Below, piece after piece: positions 10,401 through 22,476 of a stretch of 64,000 nucleotides of DNA. The stretch covers positions 434,001 to 498,000 of the forward strand of contig QPMI01000408.1 of assembly GCA_004431415.1 (NCBI GenBank), in the 5' to 3' direction. Within the stretch, counting starts at the first letter, position 1, and the number at the start of each line of letters is the position of its first letter. Origin of the DNA: Cyanophora paradoxa (lineage: Eukaryota; Glaucocystophyceae; Cyanophorales; Cyanophoraceae). The position numbers and the translations under genes were made by a program. Below the pieces are notes generated by a model, which worked only from the letters and a program-made list of their open reading frames with translations, made no database searches and had not been told where the DNA came from.

Positions 10401-13400
10401 CGCGACTCTTTCTCTGTTGCTTTCACCCATGCCACGGCGACAACGGCCCTTTCAATGGCGCTCCCATAACCTCCTAGCAGATCACGATTCTGATGAGCAG
10501 CCCGTTCAAGGAGCGCCACTACAGCTACGTGCGATCCTACCTGCGCACGGGCGTCGCGAAGGTAACGCTGGGAAAGAGTATGGCAACGCCGGCGTTCCGC
10601 CCCGCCCGACGCGGGTGCCGCAGGTGGTGAACGTGGCGCGCGAGATCCCGGCGCTCCACCGCGACGGCCACCTCTTCCCCATCCGCCTGTGCGTGCACGC
10701 GGGATCTGCGTTTGATATATATATGTATAGAATACATACTATGATATCAGCCGCCAGCTTCCCCGTCTTAAGCTTTCTGCTCGCCCCCCTGATCATGAGG
10801 CGTCTGATGCGTTCTGCCTATGCGCACCAGCTTCGTGACTCGTATCGACTTCTCTGGCTTGCCTGTGTTTGTCGGGTCCCTCCGACGCCTCCCCGATGAG
10901 GTGCGGTTTTAAATTCGATGATCAAATTAAAGCCCAGGACCGGATGCAGTGCTCCCATATGCATCTTCGCCAGCTGGTCACGAGCCCCCGCAGAAACCGT
11001 TTCTGCTGGCGGACGCGGCGGGGCGCGTGTGCGGCTGCAACAAGCTCATGGCGGAGCTGTACGGGTACGGCGTCCTCGAGTTCGGCCGTCGCGTCACGCA
11101 CGTCCGGGTTCGCGGCACCCTATAGCTAGGCCTCGCTCTCGCTTCGTGAGGCGTCCCTGATCATGAGCGGGCGCATGCAGGACCTGGTCACGCCGCGCTT
11201 CGTCCCTCTGCTCGCTCCGCAGCAGCAGCACGGCCTCGGGTGGATGGCCGGCCTCGGGTCGCCTATCGCGCCCGTGGCCGGCGCCGTCGCTGGCCTCTCC
11301 CGAACCGTCAGCAACAGCGACGGGCCTTCGTACCAGTTCCATTTCGAAGGCGAAGGCCCCGAAAGGAGCCCGCCCCGGACCGCGCTTGCGCAAAGAACAA
11401 CGAACTCTGCAGCTGGGGGACAGCCGCTGAGCCCCGCGGAACTGGTCTCGAGCCCCGAGCGCAATCGGGAGAGGCCGCAGACCCGCCCCTTCCTTCGCGT
11501 CGACATCAACGCCGCGCGCAACGCCGACTTCGTGTACAGGATGGACGAGATGGTGCCTCGCCCCGTTCGCCTCCGCCGTGTGCATCTTTGCCCTGACGTC
11601 GGTGCAGGGCAACTACGAGGTGGAGGGCGTGTCGCACGACGGGTGCGCTCGCGTTCGCGCTGTGCGCCACTCGTGATCGCAGTGCACGCTCACGTTCGGG
11701 CGGGCCAGGGCTGTCTTCTCGGTCTCCGCAAAGCTGCAGCGTATGTTCGAGGGAGACCACACGGTGCCCGGCGGCCTGCGCTTCCCATTTACATGGCCAG
11801 CCATCGCTCATCGCTCAGCCTTCGCGCGCCCAGGTCCTCCTGGTGACCATGAGGGCGCGCGAGGAGGCGGATCCGGAGGGCGTCGTCACGATCGACGACG
11901 CCGGGCGCATCAAGTCGGTCAACCGCCACCTCTGCGACATGTTCGGGTTCGCCCGCCGCCCCTTGCGACGCGGACGCTAGCCTCGGCCCTCATTACGAGG
12001 CGGGGGCAGGTACACGCCGCGGGAGCTGGTTGGCGAGCGCGTCGAGATGCTCATGCCGGCCCCCTTCTCCTCCTACCACCAGAAGTGCCCTCCCTTCCAA
12101 TTCCATCCGCCGCGTCGTGAGAAACGGCTTGAGGCTTATTGAGCGCATCATGATCACAGGTACATCAGAAGCTACCTCGAGACGGGCCGGGCCCGCTTGA
12201 TCGGCAAGGCTCGAGCAATGGAGGCCCTTCACAAGGACGGATCCTCGTTCCGCACGCGGCTCCTCGTCAGCCGCTGCGACGTCGACGGGCGCACTCTCTT
12301 CTGCGGAAGCTTCACGAAGGTGCCTCCAACTGCAGTGTCGGCCGCTATCTCTGTGCGTACGTATACCAAACGGGGGCAGGTCGCGCCGGCGGATGCGGCG
12401 GGGGAGGAGGACATCGACGTCACCATCGACCAGCACGGCATCATCCAGGCGAGACGCACCCGTCGTCCGCGTGGCCTCCCGGACTGACGGGATTCGAGCG
12501 CCGCAGAGCGTGCGGGGGCCGTTCATGGGCGCTTTTGGTCACAGATTGGGGGACGTTCTCAAAAGAAGTGTTAATATGCTGATGCCGAGTGCGCAAACGC
12601 CCGATCCTCTCGCGATCGTCGCACACATGCACATTCAAGTGGCTAACGCTCAGCGGCTAACGTCTGCGGTTGTCCAGAGCCACACGCGGAGAAGCACGAC
12701 GAGTACATCCAACGGTACCTGGCGGACCCCTCCAAGTCCCGAATCATCGGCACGGGCGGCCGCTCCGTCGAAGCCCTGGTGCGCTTTGGAATGTGTTGAG
12801 GATCGAGGGCCGGGCGGCATGGTCTGCGATTTTAAAATTTACCCCCACGCAGAACAAGAGCGGGGCGCTGTTCCCCATCCACCTGGAGGTGTCCCGCAAC
12901 GACTCGCTCCGGGCGGAGGGCGTCGTGCTCTTCTCCGCCAGCATCACACCCCTGCGAGACCTCGACGGCATCCTCTGCACCGGTGAGCGCTGCGTTAACG
13001 TTCCGTCGATCCCGACGGCCTCGTGCCACGTGCACGTTCCGTCGATCCCGACGGCCTCGCGCGCGCGCGGGGCAGACCTTGTGGGGATGATCACGAGCTG
13101 CAACGCCGGCCTCTGCCACATCTTCGGCTACCGCTCGCCCGAGGAGCTCAAGGGCCGCTCCGTCAACGTGCCCGGGCCCCCTCTCCTTTCCGCCGCCCGG
13201 CGCGACGTTCGTCGGCGATCGTGAGACGCTGCGCCAGATGCTGATGGACGACGAGCTCGCGAAGGAGCACGACGGCTACCTCCGCGACTACCTCACGAAG
13301 GGGCCCACGCGGGTGCGAGCGCCGCGCCGTCTGCGAACGCGGTCGATCGTCGAGCGATCAATCGCGCGATGCGCAGAACGTGGTGGGCAGTCGGCGGCCG

Positions 13401-16400
13401 CTGGTGGGCCTGCACAGCAGCGGCTTCCGCATCCCGATCTACATGGAGCTCTCCCACGTCAAGGTCCGCAGCTGCCGCAACGGCGCCAACGGGCGCGCCC
13501 GACGGGGGCGCATTCGCAGGTGGGCGCGGCGGAGTACTTCACGGCGCGCGTGTGGCACCGGCCGCAGGACTCGCCGGTGGCGCCGCGGCTCAGGGCCGGG
13601 GCGCGCTCCCTCCGCATCGAAATCCCGCGGTCGACGTCGGATCACGAGCAGCCGCCCCTGCCCGGGGCCCCGGTCATCGCCACAGCAAGCTTGGAGCCGA
13701 CGTCGCCCACGAAGCCTCCAGCGATTGCGCTGCCGCCGGCGACAACGGTGCGCACGTCGGGCCGTCGATCGCGCCGCTCGAATCCGAATTCGCCACCGAA
13801 CGCACACTCCGCTAATCTTGAGCTTTGCGATTGCGCTTGTAACAGCCGGGGTCGATGGCGAGCCCGCACTCGGATGGGCCGGAGGCGTCGCTGTCGCCGG
13901 GAGGCTCTTCGAACTCGCGCGCGCCGTCGCGCACCGTGCCCCCGTGCGCCCCCCACCTCGAGCTCCGCGGTTCCTTCGGGCGAGATCGATCGCAGGAGCG
14001 AGAGGAGCGTGATCGAGTTTCTTCGTGTGCCGAGCATCGGCAACCTTGGCGGCGCGGAGCCGGGGACCGAGGGGGGGGGCGGGCGCGTGAGCTTCCGCAC
14101 GTTGGAGCACCGCGGGGGCCTGAACAGGAGCCCGTCGGGTCTGGAGGCGGGCGGCGCTCTCATTCTGACGGACTACTCGGACGCTGAAGGCCTCGGGGCC
14201 GTGGGCGCCGGGGCGCCGCAAAGAGAGGACGGCGGCGCCACGAGCCGAGGGCCGCGGGCGCCCTCGCGCGCATCCCGCTCGCGCTCGCGGTCGCGGTCGC
14301 GGTCGCGCCTGCACTTCGCATCCGACAACGAGGCCGAAGCCTCGGGGGCCGAGGGCGGCGCCAGTGATCGTGCGGGAGGCCGGGGAGGCCACGTGCGTGG
14401 ACCTCCAAATCTTTGAATTTGTGCTGACGCTCATGATCAACAGACCACGCGATCACGGCGGTCGTCACACGCCTCGGTCCGCGTGCCCGCCGAGTCGGAG
14501 GCGGAGACGGAGTTCGGGGGCACGCACCGGTCCGCGCTGCACGCGTACGTGCCGGTGCAGACCGACCTGGACCCGGACTTCCCTCGTGGGGGGCCCGGGC
14601 CCGCCTCCGCCAGCCCCGACGGGGCGGAGCTCGAAGAGGGGCCGGCGAACCCGTCGTTTGGGTCGAACGTGCGGAGCGTGCGGCTGCGGTGGCGGGCGCG
14701 CGTGCTCAAAACGCTCGCCACGCGCTCGGACCCCGCCGTCGAGCGCCTCTGGCGCAGCATCTACATCGGCATCGCCAGTGCGCCCGCCGCGCGCCCCGGC
14801 CCCCACACCTCTTCCCCGCCCCGCCCGACCCGGCCGCAGTCATGGGCGTGATGGCGCTGGCGGCGTTCATTGCGGTGGAGGCCATCACAAACGCCTTCGA
14901 GTCGATGATCACCGACTTCAGGTCCGCTCGAGCGGTGTTTGCTTGCAGCTGCTTGGCTGTGCGACCCGTCTGACGGCGCCCCGGCCCGGGCCGCGCAGCC
15001 TGTCGAGCGAGCGGGCGGTGCTCTCGCAGTCGCTCACCCTCGAGGCCCGCTCCCTCGCCCTCGCCCTCGGCGACACCGTGCCGCCGGCCCCGCCCCGTCC
15101 CGCCCTCCCCGCCCCGCCCGGCGCCGACGCCGGCCGCAGGCTGCTCTGGCGGCCTCCGCGGGGCGCGTCGAGGCGATGGCCGTCCGTTTCGCGGAGATCT
15201 TCGAGGTCCGCGCGAATGCCGATGCGAAATTAAATGGGCGCTCCGCCGGCGCCTCATGATCACCGGGCGGGGCAGAGCATGTCGCGGGGCGCGGAGGGGG
15301 GCGGGCTGTACGGGGCGACGCGGGCGCTGCGGGCCCTGCTCGAGGGGCCCGCCTCGCTCGCCCTCGTCGAGCTCCGCAACGGCGAGCGCCGCGCGGTGCC
15401 GGCCGGCCTCTGGGCCGCCGCCCAGCGCTTCTCGCAGGTCCGCCCAGGTCCTGGCGTCGCCGTCGCTGCCTTTGATTTGCGATTGCAATTGATCGCCGAC
15501 GCGAGCAGCACGCGATTCTGCTGGCGGCCGACGGGAAGGGCGCCGCGGAGTCGCAGGCCGTGGCGGTCAACGGCACGGTGCGGCCCCGCACCGCCTCTGA
15601 GAGTGCTTCGGCGCCTCCAAATTAAAGTGAAACGCTGAATATTTATTCATTCCCGCTGGGACTCCAGGACGGCCAAGGCGGCCTCTCGGCGCTCCCCGGC
15701 GGCTGCCTCGCCGGCGGCCCGCTTTGCCCGAGCTGGCTCTTCGTCGCTGCCAACGGCGCCAGCGGCGGCGGAGGTGCGCGAGCCACGCCGCATCGAGGGG
15801 CCGGATCGTGACGCGCGGGGGCAGTGTACGACGGGCTGCTGCGGGCGACGGAGCTGCACGCGGCGCGGATGGACGCCACGCACACGATGCTCGAGGCGCG
15901 CCCCGCCACGCGGCCGCCCGCCTCCCCGCCGGGGCTCACTCTCGCGCAGGCGGTGTACGTGGGGACGTTCGTGGCGTCGGCGGCGGTGGTGGGCCTGCTG
16001 GCGCTGCTCTCGTTCGGGCCGGTGCGGCGGGTGCGGGAGGACCGGGACGCCGTCATGGAGCTCTTCCTCGCCATCCCCAAGCCCGTCGTCCGCGTCCTCG
16101 CCCGCCGCCGCGCCGCCGCCCCGGAGAGCAGGCCCGCCCGCCCCGGCCATGGCCAACCCCGCCCCCGCTCCCGGCGCCGGCCGCGCTGACCGTCAGCGGC
16201 GATCGCGATCGCGCGCAGCGAGTCCGAGTCGGAGGGGGAGGATGGGGAGGACGGGGAGGAGGCGGAGGAGGGGGGGAGGAGGAGGGGAGGGAGGCTCGCA
16301 GTCCTCGGGCGGCGACGGCGACCGGCCCGCCTCGCCCGGCCGGCGCAGGTGCCCACGGCCGCCGCGTCGACCCGCGGTGACGTTGTGGGGCCGCGCTGGG

Positions 16401-18769
16401 CTGACGCGGGGCCCCCGGGCCGGGGTGCAGGGAGCACGACCGGGAGCGCATGCATATGCGGCGCAATGACGAGCGGCGCGACGCCGCCATCCAGGTCCCC
16501 CCGCCCCCGCCCCCGCCCCCGCCCCCAGCGCCGGCCGCCGTACGCGTGGCGAGCGCCTCGGCAGATTTCGCGGGCGCTGGAGGAGGCGCAGCTGGCGGCG
16601 GCGGCGGAGCGCGCCCTGCAGATGCGCTCGCGCTCCTCGTGGCGCCTGCGCCGCGACGCCTCCTTCGGCAGGGGCGCCGGGAGGTGCCCTCGCCCGCCCG
16701 GCGGCACCGCCCGCCCCGCTGACTCGATCGCGAAATTATCAAACCCGCCGGGCCGCCAGCTCGGGGCGGGCGCGGGCCCCGCTGAGCATCGAGCGGATCG
16801 CGGCGGCGGCGGGCGCCGGGTCCAGATCCGGCTCCGTGCGGGTCCGGCGAGCCGCGCAGGGCGGCGAGGCCGGCCTTTCAGTCTCGAGCTCGCAGGCCTC
16901 CCCGTCCGCCCGCGGCCGGCGCGTCTCGGCGCTGGGCGTGCACGCGGTGGCGGCGGCGGCGAAGGGCGAGCGGCGGCCGACGCACCCGGGCACGGCGCGG
17001 CAGTCGCGGGACGTGCAGGTCGTCGAGATCTCGGCCCGCAGCGAGTCGACGGCGGCCGCCAGCTCCAACCCGAGCGCCGGCGGCGCCGCCGTCGTCGCCG
17101 TCGCCGGCCTCGGCCTCCTCTCGGCGCGCCTCGGCTCTCATCTATCTGCCCCGCCGGCTCTGTCATCTCATCTATCGTTGCGCGCTCGCAGAGCCGCTTC
17201 CTGCGCCGCCGGCGGAGCGTGGACCGGGAGCAGGCCTCTCCCGATGGCGCCGGCACGCCCACGGGCCCCGATCGCGATCGCGAGCAGGAGCCGAGCCCGG
17301 GCGGCGCTCGCGATCGCGATCGCGCCTCGGACGCCCCGCGCCGCGTCGTCTCGCCCCCGGCCCGCCCGGCCTACCACGGCAAGGGCTCCGAGCGCCTCTT
17401 CCGTCAGGTGCTGCCGCCGTGGCGCCGCCCTTCTCCTCTGCCCGCCAGCCACGTGCACGCTCGCCCTTATTTGTCTTCGATCTAAATTTAGATCGTGCTG
17501 CGGTTCACCGTCTCGAGCCTCGTCATCACCGCCGCGTTTGCGCTCATTTTCGCCGCGGGATTCAGCGTCAACGAGGTGCGCTCGGAGCTCGGTCGCGCGC
17601 GCGAAATAAAATATTTAAAATTTGGGAACAAGAGACTGTCCGGATCCGGGGATCCTCGCTCGCCTTCCTCGCCCGCCCGTGATCGCGACGGCAGGAGGCG
17701 GACCGGCGGACGCAGGACCTGCTGGCGGCGGCCCAGAGGCGCGCCATCGCCTCCCACATCGTCGTCCTCGCCCGCGAGGCGGGCCCCGCCCCGGCCTCCC
17801 CTCGTTCCGCCCCGCGGCTGATCGTGACGGCGGCGCGCGCGCAGGTGACGCTGCAGGCGGCGCCGCCGGGCCAGCCGGCGGCGGCCGCGCCGGCGCTCTC
17901 CGCCGCGGAGGCGGCGGGGCTGCTCGCGGCGAGCGCGGCAGCGCTGCAGGCGGCGCACGCGGCGCTGGCGCCGCAGCGGGCGGCCTCGGCGGAGCTGCTG
18001 GCGCTGAACGCGGCGGGGGCGTGCCTGCGGGCGCCGCCGGCCAACTGCAGCGACGCGGGCGTCCGCTCGCCGCCATCCTGACGCGCGGCCTCGACGCCCT
18101 CGTCCCCTTCTACGCGGAGCAGGCGGAACTGCTCGCCGAGGCGCCCGAGGCGGGGCGGACGGCGCGCTCGGCCGCCTTCCGCTTCGTGTGGGCGGCCGGG
18201 CGCGCCGACCTCGCCGACGGGCTCGCCGCCGCCGAGGCCGCCCACGAGACCATCGCCCGAGCCGCCGTGCGCCCGCCGCCCGCGCGAGCGCTGTGCATGT
18301 GCGCGCTCGGGCGGGGCGCGGCTGAGCGGGGGCCGGGGCCGGGGCGGGGGCAGGTGCACCTGGTGGGCCCCGTGCACGGCGGGCTGCTGGCCGTCGCGCT
18401 GGTCGCCCTCCTCGCCTCGCTCGCCCTCCAGCGCAAGATGTGCCGCCGCCTCATCGACGAGGTCCGCGCCCCACGACCGCGACCGGCGCCGGTTTCGATC
18501 CGGCGCAATCGCTTAATTGCAACGGCCTGCTGACACTTGCCGTTTACGTTGTGCAGTGGCGGCGGACGCACAACCTGCTGCAGCTGATCCCCGCCGAGGT
18601 CTCGGTGCGCGCTCAGTGACCACCCCCTTTGGCGCAGCTCGCCTCTCGATCGCGAATTCGAGCGCTCACCTTAAGCTTGCGCCCCGTTTCGTTTCAGGAC
18701 AAAGTGGACGCGATCCGGCGGTACCTCGAGTCGCACGACCCGTCGGGCGCAGTTTCTTCGAGAAGGTGA
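7461..18769 (+). CDS. TmcB-like multi-pass membrane protein with TPR-like and PAS domains
   Basis: This is a many-exon gene. The N-terminal exons encode hydrophobic segments (ILAFVSDGARFGWHPIPWL at 7571, STYLAFFAVVVAAIGAALAN at 7755, AFYLSSLNILLMSLDW at 8067, then 8300-8370, 8629-8743 and 8824-8985). Exons 9270-10080 match the TPR-like block of TmcB/TmcC proteins (YQHGLRCFAKSASVYLAYAN; LPLDFSMRFAVFRK; EAMRLVDAYETQAEKNYL). About five PAS units follow (10186-10690, 10990-11130, 11860-12340, 12400-12980, 13070-13520). The rest alternates single membrane spans (14838, 15940, 17491, 18361) with Ala-rich helices and ends in DKVDAIRRYLESHDPSGA and a TGA at 18767-18769, with AATAAAT just after. I infer a membrane sensor. 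One PAS intron is GC-AG (10400-10480). The first exon and start codon are not resolved; 7461 is the first plausible ATG. Confidence 0.7.
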
Positions 18770-19890
18770 TCGTAATAAATAAACGAAGTAGTAATTAGCC
18801 ATCAAGGAATCAGCCGCGCTTTGCTTTTTTACTTTTCAGTGCGCACCCGAGGCATCAGCTCGCAGGGTGAAAACATCCGGAGCAGTAGCGCAGCTTGAGT
18901 AAGGATGCCATGATGAAGACCCGAAAGGTCGAAATAGGCATCGTGGCAATACTAGAAAAAGTAGTTTAATTTGCGTAGGTAGCAATAGGCACTACGCGGT
19001 TTTGTTTTGCGTTTCTATGCGTGGTTTTCCCCGTTCGCACTCATGAGCTCGGTGTCCTTCAACAGTTTGTTCAGGTCCTAGGTTCGCAGGTTTATATCTT
19101 GTGCATGCCATGTAAATGTACTACGGTAAAGCATTGTTGTTGTTCATCTAGCATTATCAGCCTGACTAGTGTTTTTTTCTAGCATTTTTTTGAGAGACTA
19201 TAGCTACGGTGGGGCGAGCCCCCCGTAGGTAGGAACTACCGTACACATTAACTACGGTATACTCAAATACCTAGAACCTTCAATTTTCTTTCGCTACAAC
19301 TTGGCAACCTTTCTTAAAGAGTAATTTCAATTTTGCAAGAAGCGCAGAGATGATTATAGTCTGCTGCCAGGCTGATGAGTGCAAAGTTAGAGTACGCAGG
19401 AACAGCCTCTACAATAGATGCTGAGGTCTAGGGCCACTGTAGTAGCCAATGATTACGAGGTTACGCTTGGTCTTTTTGTGACTGAGTCGCTCACAGTAAC
19501 TAGTTCTTTCGAGGTCTCACACAGGCTAACACAGCGCTAGCTCGCTCATTTGCATGATCAGCCCCGCCCCGTGCCACGGTGGATTTTGCGAAAAATTGGC
19601 TGGATCCGGAATTCCAAGTTCGAATTTTGCAGAAAATCGGCTAGCGCTAGCGCTGGAGGTACGTATACGGTGATATCGATGCTACACAAATTAAAGCCGC
19701 ACGTGATCATTGGCTCACCAGCGGCAATGGCCCCTCGCGCGCACTGTAGAGTGCCCAGTGTTTAATCCAACAATATCGATATCGATTGCCCCAGTGCGAT
19801 CCGACAGACACTTGGATAAGAAGTGGTGCGTTCACGGTCACGTGGTCCGTCAAAAAACAAGTGCCTACGAGCATCAACTACATCGCACTA
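18770..19890. other. Intergenic region, lower GC, with retroelement remnant
   Basis: No gene is supported. AATAAA-type sequence near 18776 probably serves the upstream gene. A hairpin identical in design to the retroelement 3' hairpin lies at 19204-19228 next to a T-run (about 19190-19196), so 19190-19500 may be the 3' end of another minus-strand copy. The part from 19550 to 19930 is again rich in palindromic words (GGATCC, GAATTC, AGCGCT repeats). Confidence 0.5.
19204..19228 (-). repeat. Retroelement 3'-end hairpin, copy 2 (solo)
   Basis: The arms CTACGG/CCGTAG match copies 1 and 3, with CGAG instead of CGAA in the loop. The preceding GAGAGACTATAG differs from copy 1 (GAGAGACTA) by a short insertion, and the T-run is preceded by AGCA, as in copy 3 read on the other strand. 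No element coding sequence is recognisable alongside. Confidence 0.7.
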
Positions 19891-19972
19891 CTAGGGGCAG
19901 CAACTACAATATGCAAGTACAAGCTTAAGGAGGCGTTGGAGGAGCACGTGCAACGCCGGTTCGGCCCAACGG

Positions 19973-19973
<1 letters not shown>

Positions 19974-20003
<30 letters not shown>
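19974..20003. repeat. Poly-G run of 30
   Basis: This is an uninterrupted G homopolymer, poly-C on the minus strand. It lies near the 3' side of the minus-strand low-complexity locus. Such long G runs are prone to sequencing and assembly length errors, so the true length is uncertain. Confidence 0.9.
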
Positions 20004-20196
20004 CGATCGCGAGTCGCACCCGCGGCGCGGCGCCCCGCCGCTGCGCTGCCCGAGCGAGCGGCCCAAGCCCTGGGCCTTCAAAAGACCTTTGGATCCCCAG
20101 GGCACTCCCCCCACTGCGCATGCAGGCACTTCGCCGCCTCAATCACCGCCGCCGGAAGGCACTCCCCCCACTGCACATGCCCGAACCGGCGATCCG

Positions 20197-22476
20197 TCAG
20201 CCGAGACGCTTACGAGCACGTTGCGGGGCGGCGGGCGGGGCCGGACCTGGGCGGGGGGCAGCCGGCGAAGGTCTCCGCAGGTGAGGACGGGCGGGGAGCG
20301 CGCCGCGAGACGGGCCACGGCCACGCCCATGTCCTGGGCCGAGAGCCGTCGGCGGAGGGCGGGGCAGGGCGGGCGGGCGGGGCGGGGGCACCTCGCGGGT
20401 GACCGTGAGGCCGGCCTCGAAGGCGAGCGCCGCGAGGGCCTGCCGCACTGGCATCGCGTCCGGGAACACGAAGGCGGTCGGGTCCACCGGCGGGACGGAC
20501 GCGGCGCGGGCGCGGCCGGGCCGGGGCCGGGGCGGCGGCCGCGGGCGGCGGTGTCGCGGGAACGACGGCGGCGGGCGGCGGGGAGGGGCGGCAGGGGTTA
20601 CGGGCGCCGAGGGGGCGAGCAGCGGGGGCGCCTCAGGGGGGCCGCATGCGCCGTGGAGGGCATCGACGGGGGGGAGGGAATCGAAGCGGGGAGGGGGCGA
20701 GGGGCAAGGGGGCGAGCAAAAGCGCCCCCGGGGGCGGCAGCGGGCGCCGGAGCAGCCGGAGCCGCCGTTGCCGCCGCCGCCGCCGCCGGGCCGCCGGGGC
20801 CCCGGGCCGGCGAGGCCGGCGAGGTGGCAGGCGGGGACGCCAGCGGCAAAGGAACGCTGGGCCTTGCGAGGGGCGGAGGGGCCGAGACGGGGCCGGGGCG
20901 GCGCAGGGCGTTCCTCGCTGCGGGGAGGCCGTTCGGGGAGGGCGGCCGGGGCGGGAGAGACGGCGGCGGGGTACCAGGCGACAAAGCAGACGGGGGCCGG
21001 GGGGCGAGGAAGGGAGGGGGCAGGGGCTCCGCGGGCCTGATCCTGACCGCCTGGAGCGGGGCCGGGGCGGGGCCGGCCGAGGGCGGGCCGGAGGCGCCGG
21101 GGCGGGCTGGCGGCGCGTTGGGCGAGCGCCAGAGCAGAGAAAGAGGCCACGGCGGGGCGGCCGCGGACCGGAGCCGGGGCCGGGCCGGGGCCAGCGACGC
21201 GCCGGACGGCCCGGGCCCCGCGGCGATGGCGCCGGGCGCGGCTGCGCCGGGCGCGCCGGGCGCGCCGGGCGCCGCCCGCCGGCTTCGGAGGCAGGGGCGC
21301 CAGAGCCGCCGCAGGAGCCACTGCCGGAGCAGCCGCCGGAGCCGCGGCCCGAGCCAACGGAGACGCCGCTGGAGCCGCCGCTGGAGCTGCTGCCGGAGCC
21401 GGCGCCGGAGCCGGCGCCGGCGCCGCCGCCACCGCCGGAACAGCTGTCGGAGCCGCCAACAGAGTCGCGGCCGCAGGTGCCGCCGGGGTCAATACCTGAG
21501 CAGCCGCCGGAGATGCTGCCAGAGCAGCCACCGCAGTTGTCGACAGAGGCGCTGCTGAAGACGCCACCGGAGCTGCCGCCGGAGCCGCCGGAGCCGCCTT
21601 CGGATCTGCCTTCTTAGCTGCTTCCAAGTCCGCTGCCAGAGACACGACCGGAGACACGGCGGCCGAAGCCGTCGCCGGAACCGGCACCGGAGCTGCTGCT
21701 GAAGCCGCCCCCGAGGCCGCCACCAGACCCGTGGCGGCCGCTCTCGTTGAGGCCGCCGCTGAAGCGGCCGCCGGAGTCGCCACCACAGACGCCGACCGAG
21801 CAGCCGCCAGAGCCGCTGCCGGAGCAGCCGCTGGAGCCGCGGCCAGAGACGCCGCCGCAGCCGTCGCCGGATGCGCCACCGGGGCGGCCGCTGCCAGAGC
21901 CACGAGAGACACGACCGGAGGCGCTGCTGGAGGGGCGCTCGGCGGCTCCGTCGGACCCGCTGCTCTCCCAGCAGCAGCGTCGCTGGCTGCAGGCCCGGGC
22001 GGCGGGAGGACTGCCACGGGCCCTGGCTCGAGACGAGGGGCGCCAGCCGGAGTGGCGGCGGGCGGGGCGGGGGCCGCGGGGAGAGGCGCCGCCTGAGCAG
22101 CAGCGGCGGCCGCTGGGGACGACGGGCCGGCGGACGCGGCCGGTCCGGGTCCAAGGGGAGGGGCCAATGCTGCCGGCGCGGCGACCGGGACCGCGTGCGC
22201 ATGCCCCGGCAGAGCCACGGCGGGCGAAGCTCCGGCGCGCGCAGAGGCTGCGAGAGCGGAGGGCGCCGACGGGGCGGCCAAGGTACGTGCCGCCACGACA
22301 GAGGGGTCCGGTGGGGCTGCGGCGGGCGTGCCGGGGGCGGGGAGGGACGAGGCGGGGGAGGCTGGGTCCGCACGGGTCGGAGGAGGGGCAGCAGAGGGCG
22401 CCGGGCGCGCGGCGGCGGCAGGGGCCGATGCGGGGCTAGGGGACGGGGCGCGGGGGAAGTTCGGTGGAGCCGGCAC
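20197..22476 (-). CDS. Low-complexity Ala/Pro-rich coding region, unrecognised
   Basis: This is a 759-codon open frame on the minus strand, part of the low-complexity locus that ends near here. Most of it is Ala/Pro/Val repeats. A more ordinary stretch, FVFPDAMPVRQALAALAFEA, lies near 20400-20490 and looks like a real exon ending in a splice donor; AQDMGVAVARLAARSPPVL follows in the next exon candidate (about 20330-20250). I recognise no domain. The plus strand also has long frames here (Glu/Pro-rich, 20646-21617), so strand assignment rests on continuity with the upstream minus-strand exons. Splicing is not resolved. Confidence 0.35.
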   Translation of the reverse strand: MPAPPNFPRAPSPSPASAPAAAARPAPSAAPPPTRADPASPASSLPAPGTPAAAPPDPSVVAARTLAAPSAPSALAASARAGASPAVALPGHAHAVPVAAPAALAPPLGPGPAASAGPSSPAAAAAAQAAPLPAAPAPPAATPAGAPRLEPGPVAVLPPPGPAASDAAAGRAAGPTEPPSAPPAAPPVVSLVALAAAAPVAHPATAAAASLAAAPAAAPAAALAAARSASVVATPAAASAAASTRAAATGLVAASGAASAAAPVPVPATASAAVSPVVSLAADLEAAKKADPKAAPAAPAAAPVASSAAPLSTTAVAALAASPAAAQVLTPAAPAAATLLAAPTAVPAVAAAPAPAPAPAPAAAPAAAPAASPLARAAAPAAAPAVAPAAALAPLPPKPAGGARRARRARRSRARRHRRGARAVRRVAGPGPAPAPVRGRPAVASFSALALAQRAASPPRRLRPALGRPRPGPAPGGQDQARGAPAPSLPRPPAPVCFVAWYPAAVSPAPAALPERPPRSEERPAPPRPRLGPSAPRKAQRSFAAGVPACHLAGLAGPGPRRPGGGGGGNGGSGCSGARCRPRGRFCSPPCPSPPPRFDSLPPVDALHGACGPPEAPPLLAPSAPVTPAAPPRRPPPSFPRHRRPRPPPRPRPGRARAASVPPVDPTAFVFPDAMPVRQALAALAFEAGLTVTREVPPPRPPALPRPPPTALGPGHGRGRGPSRGALPARPHLRRPSPAAPRPGPAPPAAPQRARKRLG

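Noticed and set aside
20399-22440. Long plus-strand Glu/Pro and Arg/Gly-rich reading frames
   Set aside because: They are the antisense of GC-rich triplet repeats, without any ordinary protein segment; the minus strand holds the more protein-like stretches.
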